DNA of 64,000 nucleotides. Source: Methylobacterium mesophilicum SR1.6/6 (GTDB lineage: Bacteria; Pseudomonadota; Alphaproteobacteria; Rhizobiales; Beijerinckiaceae). Location: the NCBI RefSeq assembly GCF_000364445.2, contig NZ_CP043538.1, positions 4,173,447-4,237,446 of the forward strand, read 5' to 3'. Shown piece after piece: positions 8,469 through 17,468 of this stretch. The translations under genes were made by a program, and so were the position numbers. A model generated the notes under the pieces. It was not told the origin of the DNA. It saw only the letters and a list, made by a program, of their open reading frames with translations, and did no database searches. Numbering within the stretch: position 1 is the first letter of the stretch; each line of letters begins with the position of its first letter.

Positions 8469-8738
8469 CGGATCGGGTGTTCGCTTCCGGGTCGGTCAGG
8501 CGGCCGGTTCTACGGGGAAGAGCCGGGGAAATCATCCGTATCCGGACGCATGGCGCGGGCCTGCCGAACGCGAACGCGGATCGGGCGTTTGCTATCGGAC
8601 GGGGAGGGGACCCGGGGGGATCCGCCCGCGCCGGACGACCAGATCCTTCACGTCAACGCCGCTCGCGCCCGGGAGGGGGACCTGCCGCGTCCCTCGAAGC
8701 GTCGCGCGACGCCTTATTGATCGATGAGAAGGACCGCG

Positions 8739-9182
8739 ATGGAAGAGGGACCGACGATCCGGATCACCCAAGTCGCGGATTACGTCTTCACCGTCGACTT
8801 CAGCGCGGCCCTGCCGGCGCTCCGGACCGACGAGGCGCCGCCGATCGGCGGCGGGACCGGGCCTTTCCCGGAGCAGCTCCTGATCTCCGGGGTCGCGAAC
8901 TGCCTCTGCGCCAGCCTCGTCTTCGCCCTGGGCAAGTTCCGGCAGGATGCGCGCGGCGTCGCGGCCGAGGCGTCCTGCCGGGTGGCGCGCAACGCCGAGG
9001 GGCGGCTGCGCATCACGGGAATCGGCGTCCACATCCAGCTCGGGGCGGCCGCCGCCGACATGCCGCGGATCGACCGGGTGCTGGAGCAGTTCGAACGGTT
9101 CTGCACCGTCTCGGAGAGCGTGAAGACTGGGATCCCGGTCGCCGTTTCGGTGGCCGATCGCGAGGGAACGCGGCTCAAATGA
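8739..9182 (+). CDS. OsmC family protein
   Basis: 147-residue OsmC/Ohr-fold protein. Such proteins use paired cysteines to reduce organic peroxides. The conserved helix cysteine region is present (ISGVANCLCASLVFALGKF), but the second catalytic cysteine sits in CTVSESVKTGIPV, typical of the YhfA/OsmC branch rather than Ohr. An in-frame ATG lies 15 bases earlier at 8724, but AAGGA stands five bases before ATG 8739, so the latter is preferred. Cytoplasmic; substrate not determined by sequence. Confidence 0.85.
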   Translation: MEEGPTIRITQVADYVFTVDFSAALPALRTDEAPPIGGGTGPFPEQLLISGVANCLCASLVFALGKFRQDARGVAAEASCRVARNAEGRLRITGIGVHIQLGAAAADMPRIDRVLEQFERFCTVSESVKTGIPVAVSVADREGTRLK

Positions 9183-9269
9183 CCCCGAGCGGGGAAAGAT
9201 CGGCCGCCCGAAGCATTGCCGCAGCACCCGAACGGCCGCCAGGGCCGGACGACGACCGGAGGACACGCC

Positions 9270-9635
9270 ATGTCGGATGAGACGCGAGAGGCCGCCCGGG
9301 CGCCCGAGGCGCTCGCCAGCCTGTTCAACCAGCGCGCCAATGCAGGCGACGTCGAGGGGCTGGTCGCGCTCTACGAACCCGACGCGGTGCTGGCGGCCGG
9401 CCGCGTCGTCGCGACCGGGCATGCCGAGATCCGGACCTTCTACGCCGACCTGCTGGCACGCAAGTCGGATTTCCCGAACCCCGAGACCCTGCCGCCCCTG
9501 CGCAACGATGGCCTTGCCATGACCTTCGCGCGGCTTCCCAACGGCGCGTTCTCGGTGGAGGTCGCCCGCGAACAGGTAGACGGGACATGGCTCTGGGCGA
9601 TCGACCAGTTGAAGCTCGCGCCGCCGAAGGGCTGA
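9270..9635 (+). CDS. SnoaL/ketosteroid isomerase-like (DUF4440-type) protein
   Basis: 121-residue NTF2-like fold protein. [28 protein letters not shown] is the hallmark first helix pair and strand of this superfamily; the closing strands include [23 protein letters not shown]. Members are either small enzymes or ligand-binding proteins; many stand-alone ones of this length have no assigned reaction. ATG 9270 has GGAGGA six bases upstream, making the start secure. Lies 87 bases after the OsmC gene on the same strand. Confidence 0.8.
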   Translation: MSDETREAARAPEALASLFNQRANAGDVEGLVALYEPDAVLAAGRVVATGHAEIRTFYADLLARKSDFPNPETLPPLRNDGLAMTFARLPNGAFSVEVAREQVDGTWLWAIDQLKLAPPKG

Positions 9636-9979
9636 GGACGAACCGGACGCTACAGGGCTGCGAACTCGGGTCACCACGAGTTGGCCCCATGCTGGAATGG
9701 CTGATCCGTTATTCCGGGCTGCGAAGCAGGGCCCGGAAGCCGGACCCGCCACGCGTGCACGGCATGGCGCGGTCCGCGCTTCTGGATTCCGGGCTCGCCT
9801 TCGGCGCCCCGGAACGACGGGGTGGTTGTCACAGGGCCGCCGACGCACGGAAGCGCTGCAATCCGTTGACCCGGGTCCGCCGCTCTGCCGGCTGCTCCCC
9901 CGCGCTTGTCCCACCGGACGCGATGCGGCAAAGCGGGGCCCGCGCGCCTGACGCCGCGCGGAAGACCCGAGCCGACTCG
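9636..9979. other. 344-bp intergenic region upstream of serS
   Basis: Contains an imperfect dyad element (9706-9820, annotated separately) and presumably the serS promoter in its last 150 bases. No gene is supported: the frame open upstream of serS lacks any similarity to seryl-tRNA synthetase before residue 1 of the annotated start. Confidence 0.5.
9706..9820. repeat. REP-like dyad element (about 115 bp)
   Basis: The left arm has CCGTTATTCCGGGCT and the right arm GCCCCGGAACGACGG, near-complementary ends separated by two internal ATTCCGGGCT-type blocks (9711-9720 and 9786-9795). Elements with ends close to CCGTCATTCCGGG and an internal CTGGATTCCGGGCTC block are widespread in intergenic DNA of proteobacteria. 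Only one copy is in this window, so the identification rests on its symmetry and on recognition of the motif, not on repetition here. Confidence 0.5.
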
Positions 9980-11326
9980 ATGCACGACATCCGCGCCATC
10001 CGGGAGAACCCGGACGCCTTCGACCGCGACCTCGGCCGCCGGGGCCTCGCGCCGCTCTCGGCCGAGCTGATCGCCCTGGACGAGGCGCGGAAGTCGTCCG
10101 TCTCGGCGGCGCAGGTCAACCAGGAACGGCGCAACGCCCTCGCCAAGGAGATCGGCGGCGCCAAGAAGGCCAAGGACGAGGCGCGTGCCGCTTCCCTGAT
10201 GGCGGAAGTGGCGGCGCTGAAGGGCGTCGAGCCGGAGCTGAAGGCCGCGCAGGACGCCGCCGATGCGGCCTTGACGGACAGGCTCGCCGCGATCCCGAAC
10301 CGGCCGAAGGCCGACGTGCCGGAGGGCGCGGACGAGCACGGCAACGTCCTCTATCGCAGCCACGCCGCCACCCGCGAAAGGCTGACCGAGGGCAAGGAGC
10401 ATTTCGAACTGGGCGAGGCCGCCGGCCTGATGGATTTCGAGGCGGCCGCCAAGCTGTCCGGCTCGCGCTTCGTGGTGCTGAAGGGGCAGCTCGCCCGGCT
10501 GGAGCGGGCGCTCGGCCAGTTCATGATCGACCTGCACACGCAGGAGCACGGGTACTTGGAGGTGGCGCCCCCGGTGCTGGTGCGCGACGCCGCGATGTTC
10601 GGCACCGCGCAGCTGCCGAAGTTCGAGGACGACCAGTTCTCGGTCTTCAAGGGCCTCGATTACGTCAAGTCGCTGCAGAGGCAGGCCGGTACGGAATCCG
10701 CCCCGGTCAGCGACGAGCATTTCTGGCTCGTCCCCACCGCCGAGGTGCCGCTGACCAACCTCGTGCGCGAGTCGATCCTCCGCGAGGAGGAGCTGCCCCT
10801 GCGCTTCACCGCCCTCACCCCCTGCTTCCGGGCCGAGGCCGGGGCGGCGGGGCGCGACACCCGCGGCATGCTGCGCCAGCACCAGTTCAGCAAGGTCGAG
10901 CTGGTCTCGATCACGACGCCGGAGATGTCCGCCGACGAGCACGAGCGGATGCTGACCAGCGCGGAGGCCGTGCTGAAGAAGCTCGATCTGCCCTACCGGG
11001 TGATGACCCTCTGCACCGGCGACATGGGGTTCGCCAGTCAGAAGACCTACGACATCGAGGTCTGGGTGCCGGGGCAGCGCACGCACCGCGAGATCTCGTC
11101 GTGCTCGGTGTGCGGCGACTTCCAGGCGCGGCGGATGAACGCCCGCTACCGGGCCAAGGACGGCAAGCCGGCCTATGTCCACACCCTCAACGGCTCGGGC
11201 GTCGCGGTCGGCCGCGCGCTCATCGCCGTGATGGAGAACTACCAGAACCCGGACGGGAGCATCACGATCCCGTCGGTGCTCCACCCCTATATGGGTGGGC
11301 TCAACCGGATCGAGGGCACCCGTTGA
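9980..11326 (+). CDS. serS: Seryl-tRNA synthetase
   Basis: Class II synthetase charging tRNA-Ser with serine; 448 residues, normal. Residues 1-110 form the long antiparallel coiled-coil arm that grips the tRNA long variable arm (start [18 protein letters not shown], then charged heptads). Motif 2 appears in [22 protein letters not shown] and motif 3 in [18 protein letters not shown], with TAEVPLTN for serine binding. Start ATG 9980 matches the conserved N-terminus. Its stop overlaps the surE start by one base (TGATG). Confidence 0.98.
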   Translation: MHDIRAIRENPDAFDRDLGRRGLAPLSAELIALDEARKSSVSAAQVNQERRNALAKEIGGAKKAKDEARAASLMAEVAALKGVEPELKAAQDAADAALTDRLAAIPNRPKADVPEGADEHGNVLYRSHAATRERLTEGKEHFELGEAAGLMDFEAAAKLSGSRFVVLKGQLARLERALGQFMIDLHTQEHGYLEVAPPVLVRDAAMFGTAQLPKFEDDQFSVFKGLDYVKSLQRQAGTESAPVSDEHFWLVPTAEVPLTNLVRESILREEELPLRFTALTPCFRAEAGAAGRDTRGMLRQHQFSKVELVSITTPEMSADEHERMLTSAEAVLKKLDLPYRVMTLCTGDMGFASQKTYDIEVWVPGQRTHREISSCSVCGDFQARRMNARYRAKDGKPAYVHTLNGSGVAVGRALIAVMENYQNPDGSITIPSVLHPYMGGLNRIEGTR

Positions 11327-12090
11327 TGCGCATCCTGGTCACCAACGACGACGGCATCCACGCGCCGGGGCTCAGTACCCTGGAGGAGATCGCCCGGGAG
11401 CTGTCGGACGACGTCTGGGTGGTGGCGCCGGAGAGCGACCAGTCCGGCGTGTCGCATTCCCTCTCCCTCAACGATCCGCTGCGGCTGCGGCAGGTCTCGG
11501 AGCAGCGCTTCGCCGTGAAGGGCACGCCGTCGGACTGCGTGATCCTCGGCGTGCGCCATATCCTCGGCGATCACGGGCCGGACCTCGTCCTGTCGGGGGT
11601 CAACCGCGGCCAGAACGTCGCCGAGGACGTGACCTATTCGGGCACGATCGCGGCCGCCATGGAGGGGACGATCCTCGGCATCCGCTCCATCGCCATGAGC
11701 CAGGCCTACGGCGCCGGCGGGCGCGGCGCGCTCAAATGGGAGTGCGCGAGGACGCTCGGCGCGAAGGTGGTCCGGAAGATCCTGGAGACCGGGATCGAGC
11801 CCGGCATCCTGATCAACGTGAATTTTCCGGATTGCGAGCCGGCCGACGTGCAGGGCGTCGCGGTGGCGGCGCAGGGCTTTCGCAACCAGGCGCTGCTGTC
11901 GATCGACGCGCGGGTGGACGGGCGCGGCAACCCGTATTTCTGGCTGGCCTTCGCCAAGGCGCGGTTCGAGCCGGGCCACGGCTCGGACCTGAAGGCCATC
12001 GCCGAGAAGCGGATCTCGGTGACGCCGCTGCGCCTCGACCTCACCGACGAGCCGACGCTGACGCGCTTCGCGCAGGCCTTCGCCGCGTGA
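11326..12090 (+). CDS. surE: 5'-nucleotidase SurE
   Basis: 254-residue metal-dependent nucleoside monophosphate phosphatase, a survival protein of the stationary phase. Metal ligands are visible as D8-D9 in TNDDGIHAPG, the Ser in SDQSGVSHS and the Asn in SGVNRGQN, the complete SurE set; YSGTIAAAMEG is also diagnostic. It starts in the serS stop (one-base overlap) and overlaps pcm by four bases, giving a three-gene translationally coupled operon. Confidence 0.97.
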   Translation: MRILVTNDDGIHAPGLSTLEEIARELSDDVWVVAPESDQSGVSHSLSLNDPLRLRQVSEQRFAVKGTPSDCVILGVRHILGDHGPDLVLSGVNRGQNVAEDVTYSGTIAAAMEGTILGIRSIAMSQAYGAGGRGALKWECARTLGAKVVRKILETGIEPGILINVNFPDCEPADVQGVAVAAQGFRNQALLSIDARVDGRGNPYFWLAFAKARFEPGHGSDLKAIAEKRISVTPLRLDLTDEPTLTRFAQAFAA

Positions 12091-12734
12091 TCGACCTCGG
12101 CAGCCTGGAGGAGGCTGCCGGCAACGCCGCCTTCGTGATGGCGCTGCGGGGCAGGGGCCTGCGCGACACCGCGGTGCTCCGGGCCATGGAGCAGGTGTCG
12201 CGCGACGCCTTCGCGCCGCCCGAGCACCGGGTTCATGCGCGGCGGGACATCGCCCTGCCGCTGCCCTGCGGCGCGTCGATGACGGCGCCGTCTACGGTGG
12301 CGCTGATGCTGGCGCTGCTGCGGGTGGAGCCGGGGCAGCGCGTCCTGGAGATCGGCACGGGCTCGGGCTACGCGTCGGCGCTGCTTGCCCGGCTCGGGGC
12401 CGGCGCCGTGTTGAGCCTGGAGCGTTACGGGACGCTGGCGGCAGACGCTGCCGCACGCCTCGCCGACCTGTCCGACGTGCACGTCGTCCAAGCGGACGGG
12501 CTCGCCCCGGAATTGCCGGATGGTGGCTTCGACCGGATCCTGGTCCATGGCAGCGTCGACGCGATCCCGCCGCACTGGCGCGCGGCGCTGGAACCCGGCG
12601 GGCGGCTGGTGACGGGCCTCGGCGGCGACGGGCTGTGCCGGGCCGCCGTGCTGGCCTCACCGGAGGCCGATGTAGGGCTGGGTGCGCCGATTCGTCTGGC
12701 AGCTCTGGCGCCTGGACTGGCGCGGGTTCTCTGA
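12087..12734 (+). CDS. pcm: Protein-L-isoaspartate O-methyltransferase
   Basis: Repairs age-damaged proteins by methylating L-isoaspartyl residues using S-adenosylmethionine. 215 residues, a typical bacterial length. Motif I of the Rossmann-like methyltransferase is LEIGTGSGYASALLARLG; the substrate-facing segment is ALPLPCGASMTAPSTVA, corresponding to the usual GQTISQP region; PDGGFDRILVHGSV is motif II and LEPGGRLVTGLG motif III. The GTG start is within the surE stop. The C-terminal ten residues after APIRLAALAP are short compared with relatives. Follows surE as in most proteobacteria. Confidence 0.9.
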   Translation: MIDLGSLEEAAGNAAFVMALRGRGLRDTAVLRAMEQVSRDAFAPPEHRVHARRDIALPLPCGASMTAPSTVALMLALLRVEPGQRVLEIGTGSGYASALLARLGAGAVLSLERYGTLAADAAARLADLSDVHVVQADGLAPELPDGGFDRILVHGSVDAIPPHWRAALEPGGRLVTGLGGDGLCRAAVLASPEADVGLGAPIRLAALAPGLARVL

Positions 12735-12780
12735 TCCGGTGGCCCTTGCACCGCGGCGGCCGACTCGTCATCCTTCGGGC

Positions 12781-13032
12781 ATGTCGGTCGACGCGCATTA
12801 CATCGTCAGACGCAATGAGCTGCGGTCGGATCTGCGGGATCTCGATCGGGTGGCCTTGACCGCCGCTGCCGTGACGGATGACGGTGTCACGATGGAGGTG
12901 GGGTCCGAGGGCACGATCGTCGGCGTCTGGCGTGACGGCGAGGCCTACGAGGTCGAATTTGCGGAGCCGGCTGGCGCGCTTGCTACCGTCGAGGCAATGG
13001 ACCTCCGCCTCGTCAAACGGGCGAACGCTTGA
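12781..13032 (+). CDS. DUF4926-like small protein
   Basis: 83 residues. The second half, LRDLDRVALTAAAV...MEVGSEGTIVGVW...EAYEVEFAEP, has the spacing of DUF4926: LxDxVxLT, then G-x-x-GTIV, then AYEVEF. The fold is predicted to be a small beta-barrel. The following gene starts inside this stop codon (TTGA), so the two proteins are made together. Pairs of this kind are often found among immunity- or antitoxin-like modules, but nothing here demonstrates toxicity. The first residues (MSVDAHYIVRRNELR) are not part of the domain. The gene starts 46 bases after pcm. Confidence 0.7.
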   Translation: MSVDAHYIVRRNELRSDLRDLDRVALTAAAVTDDGVTMEVGSEGTIVGVWRDGEAYEVEFAEPAGALATVEAMDLRLVKRANA

Positions 13033-13367
13033 GTCCTCCGGACTGGCCGCGGAGTTGGTCGCTCGACCCGCGTAAGATCGACGGCTACCTGCTGGACGAA
13101 TTCCACATCGAAGGCGGCCCAAAGGCGCGGTTCTTCAAGCGTTTCGGGTTCCATCTGGGCGACCCGCTCTCGCTCTCGTCGGCGCTGCTCGGTCATCCGA
13201 CCGAGACCTCCTACATCGGCGAAACGGTCTCGGCGCGTGGGGACGTCAAACTGATCTTCGAGGGACCCATTCTATCGCCGGATGGGCGTAATCCGCATAT
13301 CCGAACGGTCTGGCGCAGCGATGCGACGGGGCACGCCCATTTCGTCACCGCCGTACCGATGACCTGA
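13029..13367 (+). CDS. DUF6883-like protein, partner of the preceding gene
   Basis: 112 residues. The middle, KIDGYLLDEFHIEGGPKARFF followed by RFGFHLGDP, has the KI-x-x-YLL ... G-x-KA-x-FF ... GF pattern I associate with DUF6883, a family without known function that is often encoded next to DUF4926 proteins. A short strand pair (VKLIFEGPI, RTVWRSDATG) ends it; PHIRTVW resembles the end of the same domain. Translation starts at a TTG overlapping the previous stop by four bases; an alternative start is not apparent. Possible two-gene toxin/immunity-like unit, inferred only from arrangement. Confidence 0.65.
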   Translation: MSPPDWPRSWSLDPRKIDGYLLDEFHIEGGPKARFFKRFGFHLGDPLSLSSALLGHPTETSYIGETVSARGDVKLIFEGPILSPDGRNPHIRTVWRSDATGHAHFVTAVPMT

Positions 13368-13377
13368 GTGCGACCGC

Positions 13378-14256
13378 TCACCCCACCCGCCGCGCGGCCC
13401 GCCACAGGCGCCACAGCCGGCGCCAGCGCGGCAGCTCGACGGGCGTGTTGAGCGGGTCGTAGGACGCGTGCTCCATGGCGGCGAGGTAGGGCTCCACCAG
13501 CGCCACCGGCAGGAACGCGGCCCCCGCCGAGGGCGCGATGGTCGGGCGCGCCGCCTCGAAGGCCTTCAGGTGCTGCCGGGCAAGATCGCGCAGGTCGGCG
13601 CAGGCGCGGCGCAGGCCCGGCCCGCCGCGACCGGTGACGATATCCTCGCGGGTGACGCCGTAGCGGCCGAGGATGTCGGCCGGCAGGTAGACCTGACCGG
13701 AGCGGGCGTGCCAGGGCAGGGCGCGCAGGAGCCCGGTGATCCCGTAGGCCACGCCGGCATGGCCGGCCGCCCCCGCGCCGCCCGGCTCTGAGCCGTTGCC
13801 GATCACGAGGCTCGCCAGCCGGAACAGGGCCGAGGCCGTCTCGCCGCAATATCCCTCCAGGTCGTTCACCCGGGGCATCGGATCCTCGTAGAGGTCGAAG
13901 ACGCGGGCGTCGATCAGGTCGACGAAGGGCTGGCGGCCGAGGCGGTTCACCCGGATCGCCTCCTCCAGGGCCGCCGCCACCGGGTTGGCACGCACGTCGC
14001 CGCGGGCCTCGCCCTGCAGGGCGTCGCGCCACCATTGCAGGCGGATTTCCCCGGCCATCGGGTTCGAGGCGGCCTCACGCACCCGCGCGACGGTCAGACT
14101 GAAGGCGTAGAGCGCGAAGAGGTGCGGGCGGGCGGCGGCGGGGGCGAAGAGGGTCGCGTAGTAGCGGTCCGGATCGCCGGTCCGCACCAAGCCCTCGCAA
14201 TGGGATTGCGCGAAGGCGAGCCCTGTCTCGGCGGTCTGGCCCTCCACCTCCGGCAT
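13378..14256 (-). CDS. Phytoene/squalene synthase family protein (NDUFAF6-like)
   Basis: 292-residue trans-isoprenyl-diphosphate-synthase fold protein. YYATLFAPAAARPHLFALYAF aligns with the first helix of phytoene synthases, LQWWRDALQG occupies the substrate region, VFDLYEDPMP is a degenerate form of the second Asp-rich motif, and VAYGITGLLRALPWHA matches the end of the active-site helix. The usual DxxxD pairs are not both intact, so catalysis as a prenyl synthase is doubtful. The human relative NDUFAF6 is a complex I assembly factor, and this branch of the family is its bacterial counterpart. It starts within the stop of the Mth938-domain gene, itself NDUFAF3-like. Confidence 0.8.
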   Translation of the reverse strand: MPEVEGQTAETGLAFAQSHCEGLVRTGDPDRYYATLFAPAAARPHLFALYAFSLTVARVREAASNPMAGEIRLQWWRDALQGEARGDVRANPVAAALEEAIRVNRLGRQPFVDLIDARVFDLYEDPMPRVNDLEGYCGETASALFRLASLVIGNGSEPGGAGAAGHAGVAYGITGLLRALPWHARSGQVYLPADILGRYGVTREDIVTGRGGPGLRRACADLRDLARQHLKAFEAARPTIAPSAGAAFLPVALVEPYLAAMEHASYDPLNTPVELPRWRRLWRLWRAARRVG

Positions 14257-14654
14257 CAGGCCACCGCGATCAGCGCGGCCGCGACCTTGCGGTTCTCGGC
14301 GACCAGGATGTTGTAGGTCCGGGCGGCGGCGCCGGTCTGCATCACGTCGAGGCCGACGCCGACATCCTTCAGCCAGCCCCGCAGGGCGGGATCGATCGCC
14401 GCGATGTCGAGGCCTGTTCCGACGAGCAGCAGCTCGATGTCTCCCGCCTCGGCCTGGACCGGGCGCAGCGCCGTGCGGTCGATGTTCCGCGGCTCCGTCA
14501 CGTCCCAGGCCCGCACGCCCGAGGGCAGCAGCAGGATCGAGCCGCGATGCGACATGCCGGCGAAGCGGAAGCCGCCATTGCCGTAGGTGTCGATGATGTG
14601 GCGCCCCGGCACGAAGCCGGATTCGAAGCTCTTCGGACTTGGCTGATCGGCCAT
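14256..14654 (-). CDS. Mth938-domain protein (NDUFAF3-like)
   Basis: 132 residues, a complete single Mth938-like domain: GRHIIDTYGNGGFRFAG, then HRGSILLLPSGVRAWDV, LLLVGTGLDIAAIDPALR and GLDVMQTGAAARTYNILVAENRKVAAALIAV. The eukaryotic member NDUFAF3 helps assemble respiratory complex I. In alphaproteobacteria the gene normally stands next to secF, as here (13 bases after secF stop). It overlaps the next gene by one base. Cytoplasmic; no catalytic residues are known for the domain. Confidence 0.85.
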   Translation of the reverse strand: MADQPSPKSFESGFVPGRHIIDTYGNGGFRFAGMSHRGSILLLPSGVRAWDVTEPRNIDRTALRPVQAEAGDIELLLVGTGLDIAAIDPALRGWLKDVGVGLDVMQTGAAARTYNILVAENRKVAAALIAVA

Positions 14655-14667
14655 TTCGGAAAAAGGA

Positions 14668-15609
14668 CTACTCCGCCGGTTGCGGGACGCCCGAACGCTC
14701 GGCCGCCGCGCGGGCGCCCGAGAGCATCAGGCCCAGATAGATCAACACCGGCGTCGAGATGAAGATCGCCGAGTAGGTGCAGATCAGGACGCCGCAGAGC
14801 ATCACCACGGCGAAGCCCTTGATCGCCTCGCCGCCGAACAGCACCAGGGCCAGCAGCGACAGGGCGGACGAGATCGACGTCATCACCGTGCGCGACATGG
14901 TCGAGTTGATCGACAGGTTGAGCAGGTCGACGGTGGGGATGGTCTTGTAGCGGCGCATCAACTCCCGGGTCCGGTCGAACACCACCACGGTCTCGTTCAG
15001 CGAGTAGCCCACGATCGTCAGGATCGCCGCGATCGAGGTCATGTTGAACTCGATCCGGCTGATGATGAACACGCCGACGGTGAGCACGATGTCGTGGAGC
15101 GTGCCCACGATGGCGCCGAGCGCCAGCTCCCGCTCGAATCGGAACCAGAGGTAGAGCAGCACCGCCACGACCGACAGCACGACGCCGAGCGTGCCGGACT
15201 GGACGAGTTCCCCGGAGACGCGCGGGCCGACAGTCTCGGTGCGGCGGAAGTCGTAATCTTTGTCGAAGGCGGCGTGCGCCTTGTTCATCACCGCGGTCTG
15301 GCCCTGCTCGCCGGGCTGCAGCGGCAGGCGTACCAGCACGGTACCCTGGTTGCCGAGTTCCTGCACCTCCGGCTCGCCGAAGCCGAAGCCCGCCGCCGTG
15401 TGCCGGATCGACGCCACGTCGGCGGTGCCGGACTTCGCCTGCAGCTCGACGAGGGTGCCGCCCTTGAAGTCGATGCCGAAGTTCAGCCCGATCGACAGGA
15501 ACAGCGCCACCGTGGCGAGCGAGAGCAGCGCCGAGAGCGGGAAGGTGAAGCGCCGGAATCGCATGAAGTCGAAATGCGATTCATCGGGCCAGAGGCGGAG
15601 CAGGCGCAT
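14668..15609 (-). CDS. secF: Protein translocase subunit SecF
   Basis: Inner-membrane partner of SecD; together they use proton flow to pull exported proteins to the periplasm. 313 residues, six transmembrane segments with a periplasmic loop after the first. Signatures: GLNFGIDFKGGTLVELQ near residue 45, the WFRFERELALGAIVGTLHD segment, VGYSLNETVVVFDR, and TSISSALSLLALVLFGG. The sequence begins MRLLRLWPDESHFDFMRFRR, the usual start in relatives. It lies downstream of secD but separated from it by 233 bases holding a repeat, so the pair is less tightly coupled than usual. Confidence 0.97.
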   Translation of the reverse strand: MRLLRLWPDESHFDFMRFRRFTFPLSALLSLATVALFLSIGLNFGIDFKGGTLVELQAKSGTADVASIRHTAAGFGFGEPEVQELGNQGTVLVRLPLQPGEQGQTAVMNKAHAAFDKDYDFRRTETVGPRVSGELVQSGTLGVVLSVVAVLLYLWFRFERELALGAIVGTLHDIVLTVGVFIISRIEFNMTSIAAILTIVGYSLNETVVVFDRTRELMRRYKTIPTVDLLNLSINSTMSRTVMTSISSALSLLALVLFGGEAIKGFAVVMLCGVLICTYSAIFISTPVLIYLGLMLSGARAAAERSGVPQPAE

Positions 15610-15670
15610 TTTTCGGACCTAACGTTGGGAAGATCGCAGCGCCGGCCCGATCGCCTGTCCCACTCTCGCC

Positions 15671-15782
15671 CTCATCCTGAGGTGCCGGAGCGGAGCGGAG
15701 GCCTCGAAGGAGCCCTCCAGTGACAACCGTGATCCCTGGAGCCCTCCTTCGGGGCCCGCTGACGCGGGCACCTCAGGATGAG
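15671..15782 (-). repeat. Intergenic dyad repeat, copy 1 (112 bp), between secD and secF
   Basis: Ends are CTCATCCTGAGGTGCC and GGCACCTCAGGATGAG, a perfect 16-base inverted repeat, with inner complementary blocks GGCCTCGAAGGAGCCCTCC and GGAGCCCTCCTTCGGGGCCC, so the whole element can fold into one long hairpin. The same sequence recurs at 30993, 35257 and 51678; this copy is inverted relative to the others (its CGGAGCGGAGGCCTC arm is on the left). It lies inside the yajC-secD-secF transcription unit. Confidence 0.9.
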
Positions 15783-15842
15783 GGGCGATTTGGAACAGCG
15801 GTATCAGGCCGGCGGTGATGCGTCTCCCGAAAGTGGGTTCAT

Positions 15843-17447
15843 TCAGAACGGCAGGGCCTTCGGCCGGAAGGTCTTGTACCACACCGCGATCATCATCCGG
15901 GTCAGCGTCACCGCCGTGATGACGGTGGTGAGGATGCCGAGGATGAAGACCACGGCGAAGCCCTTCACCGGGCCCGAGCCGAGGAAGAATAGGATCAGGG
16001 CGGCGATCGCCATGGTCGAGTTCGAATCGATGATGGTGGCGAAGGCCCGGTCGAAGCCCGCCTGCAGCGCCGAGATCAGCGAGCGGCCGGCCCGCTGCTC
16101 CTCGCGCATGCGCTCGTAGATCAGCACGTTGGAATCCACCGCGGTGCCGATCGTCAGCACGATGCCGGCGATGCCCGGCAGCGTCATGGTCGCCTCCAGC
16201 ACCGACATCAGGCCCAGGATCAGCCCCACGTGGACCATCAGGGCGATGTTGGCGATGAAGCCGAAGGTCCCGTAGGTGGCGAACATGAAGGCCACCACCA
16301 GAGCCGCCGCCACCAGGGTGGCGAGCTTGCCGGCCTCGATGGAGTCGCGGCCGAGACCCGGCCCGACGACGCGGCGCTCGACCACGGTGAACTTGGCCGG
16401 CAGGGCGCCGGCCCGCAGCAGCACCGCGAGGTCGTTGGCCTGCTGCACCGTGAAGTTGCCGGTGATCTGGCCGGAGCCGCCGGTGATCGCCGAGCGGATG
16501 ACCGGCGCCGAGACCACCTCGTTGTCCAGCACGATCGCCATGCGGCGGCCGACATTCTCCGAGGTCGCCTGCCCGAAGCGCTGCGCGCCGCGCAGGTTGA
16601 ACTTGAAGCTCACCATCGGCTCGTGGGACTGCTGGTCGAAGGCGGGCTGCGCGTCGGTCAGCTCGCCGCCATCGGCCATGACCCGCCGCTCGACCGGGAC
16701 CTTGGCGCCCTTCTCGTCCTTGGAGGGCAGCATGTCGACGTCGCCGGACGGGCTGTCGGCGAGCATGCGGAACTCGAGCTTGGCGGTGGAGCCGAGGAGC
16801 CTCTCGAGCCGCTCGGGGTTCTGCTCGCCCGGCACCTGGATCAGGATCCGGTCGGCGCCCTGCTGCTGGATCGAGGGCTCGGTGGTCCCGGTGGAGTCGA
16901 GGCGGCGGCGGATGACCTCGATGCCCTGGCTCACGGCGCGCCGGGTGCGGTCGGTGATGCCGGCATCGGTGAGCGTCAGGCGGACCACGCCGCCGGGCTG
17001 CTCGGCGATGTCGAGGGTGCGGGCGGCGGTCTGGCCGAGCGACGTGGTGATCGGCTGCGCCAGCTCCTGGAGCTTCGGCAGGACCTTGGCGCGCGCCGCG
17101 TCGTCCGCGATCTTCACCTGCACGCCCCGCTGGAGCAGGCCGATGCCGCCGTCGGCGCGCACGTTCTCCTGCTGGAGCACGCGGCGAACGTCGTCGCGCA
17201 ACGCCTTGGCCTGTGAGGCGATCAGCTCGTTCTGGTCGACTTCGAGCAGGAGTTGCGAGCCGCCCTGGAGGTCCAGGCCGAGCACGATGGCGCGCGTCGG
17301 AACGATCCAGCTCGGGAACCACGAGGGCAGGCTGGCGACGAAGCCCTTGCGCTGCTCGGGGGAGAAGAAGCTCGGCACGGCGAGCATCAGCCCCACCAGG
17401 ATCAGGCCCAGCGTGGCGAAGATCTTCGCACGGGAGAAGCGCAGCAT
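15843..17447 (-). CDS. secD: Protein translocase subunit SecD
   Basis: 534 residues, six transmembrane segments and a large periplasmic P1 domain. Signatures: IVLGLDLQGGSQLLLEVD (first periplasmic strand), VIRRRLDSTGTTEPSIQQQG and QVPGEQNPERLERLLGSTAKLEFR in P1, then the membrane part GIVLTIGTAVDSNVLIYERMREE with the proton-path Asp, DRAFATIIDSNSTMAIAALILFFLG and the C-terminal KGFAVVFILGILTT. Works with SecF, encoded downstream, and YajC, encoded 57 bases upstream. A hairpin lies just ahead of its ribosome site (17469-17489). Confidence 0.97.
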   Translation of the reverse strand: MLRFSRAKIFATLGLILVGLMLAVPSFFSPEQRKGFVASLPSWFPSWIVPTRAIVLGLDLQGGSQLLLEVDQNELIASQAKALRDDVRRVLQQENVRADGGIGLLQRGVQVKIADDAARAKVLPKLQELAQPITTSLGQTAARTLDIAEQPGGVVRLTLTDAGITDRTRRAVSQGIEVIRRRLDSTGTTEPSIQQQGADRILIQVPGEQNPERLERLLGSTAKLEFRMLADSPSGDVDMLPSKDEKGAKVPVERRVMADGGELTDAQPAFDQQSHEPMVSFKFNLRGAQRFGQATSENVGRRMAIVLDNEVVSAPVIRSAITGGSGQITGNFTVQQANDLAVLLRAGALPAKFTVVERRVVGPGLGRDSIEAGKLATLVAAALVVAFMFATYGTFGFIANIALMVHVGLILGLMSVLEATMTLPGIAGIVLTIGTAVDSNVLIYERMREEQRAGRSLISALQAGFDRAFATIIDSNSTMAIAALILFFLGSGPVKGFAVVFILGILTTVITAVTLTRMMIAVWYKTFRPKALPF

Positions 17448-17468
17448 CGGCCGTCTTTTTCTCTTGTG

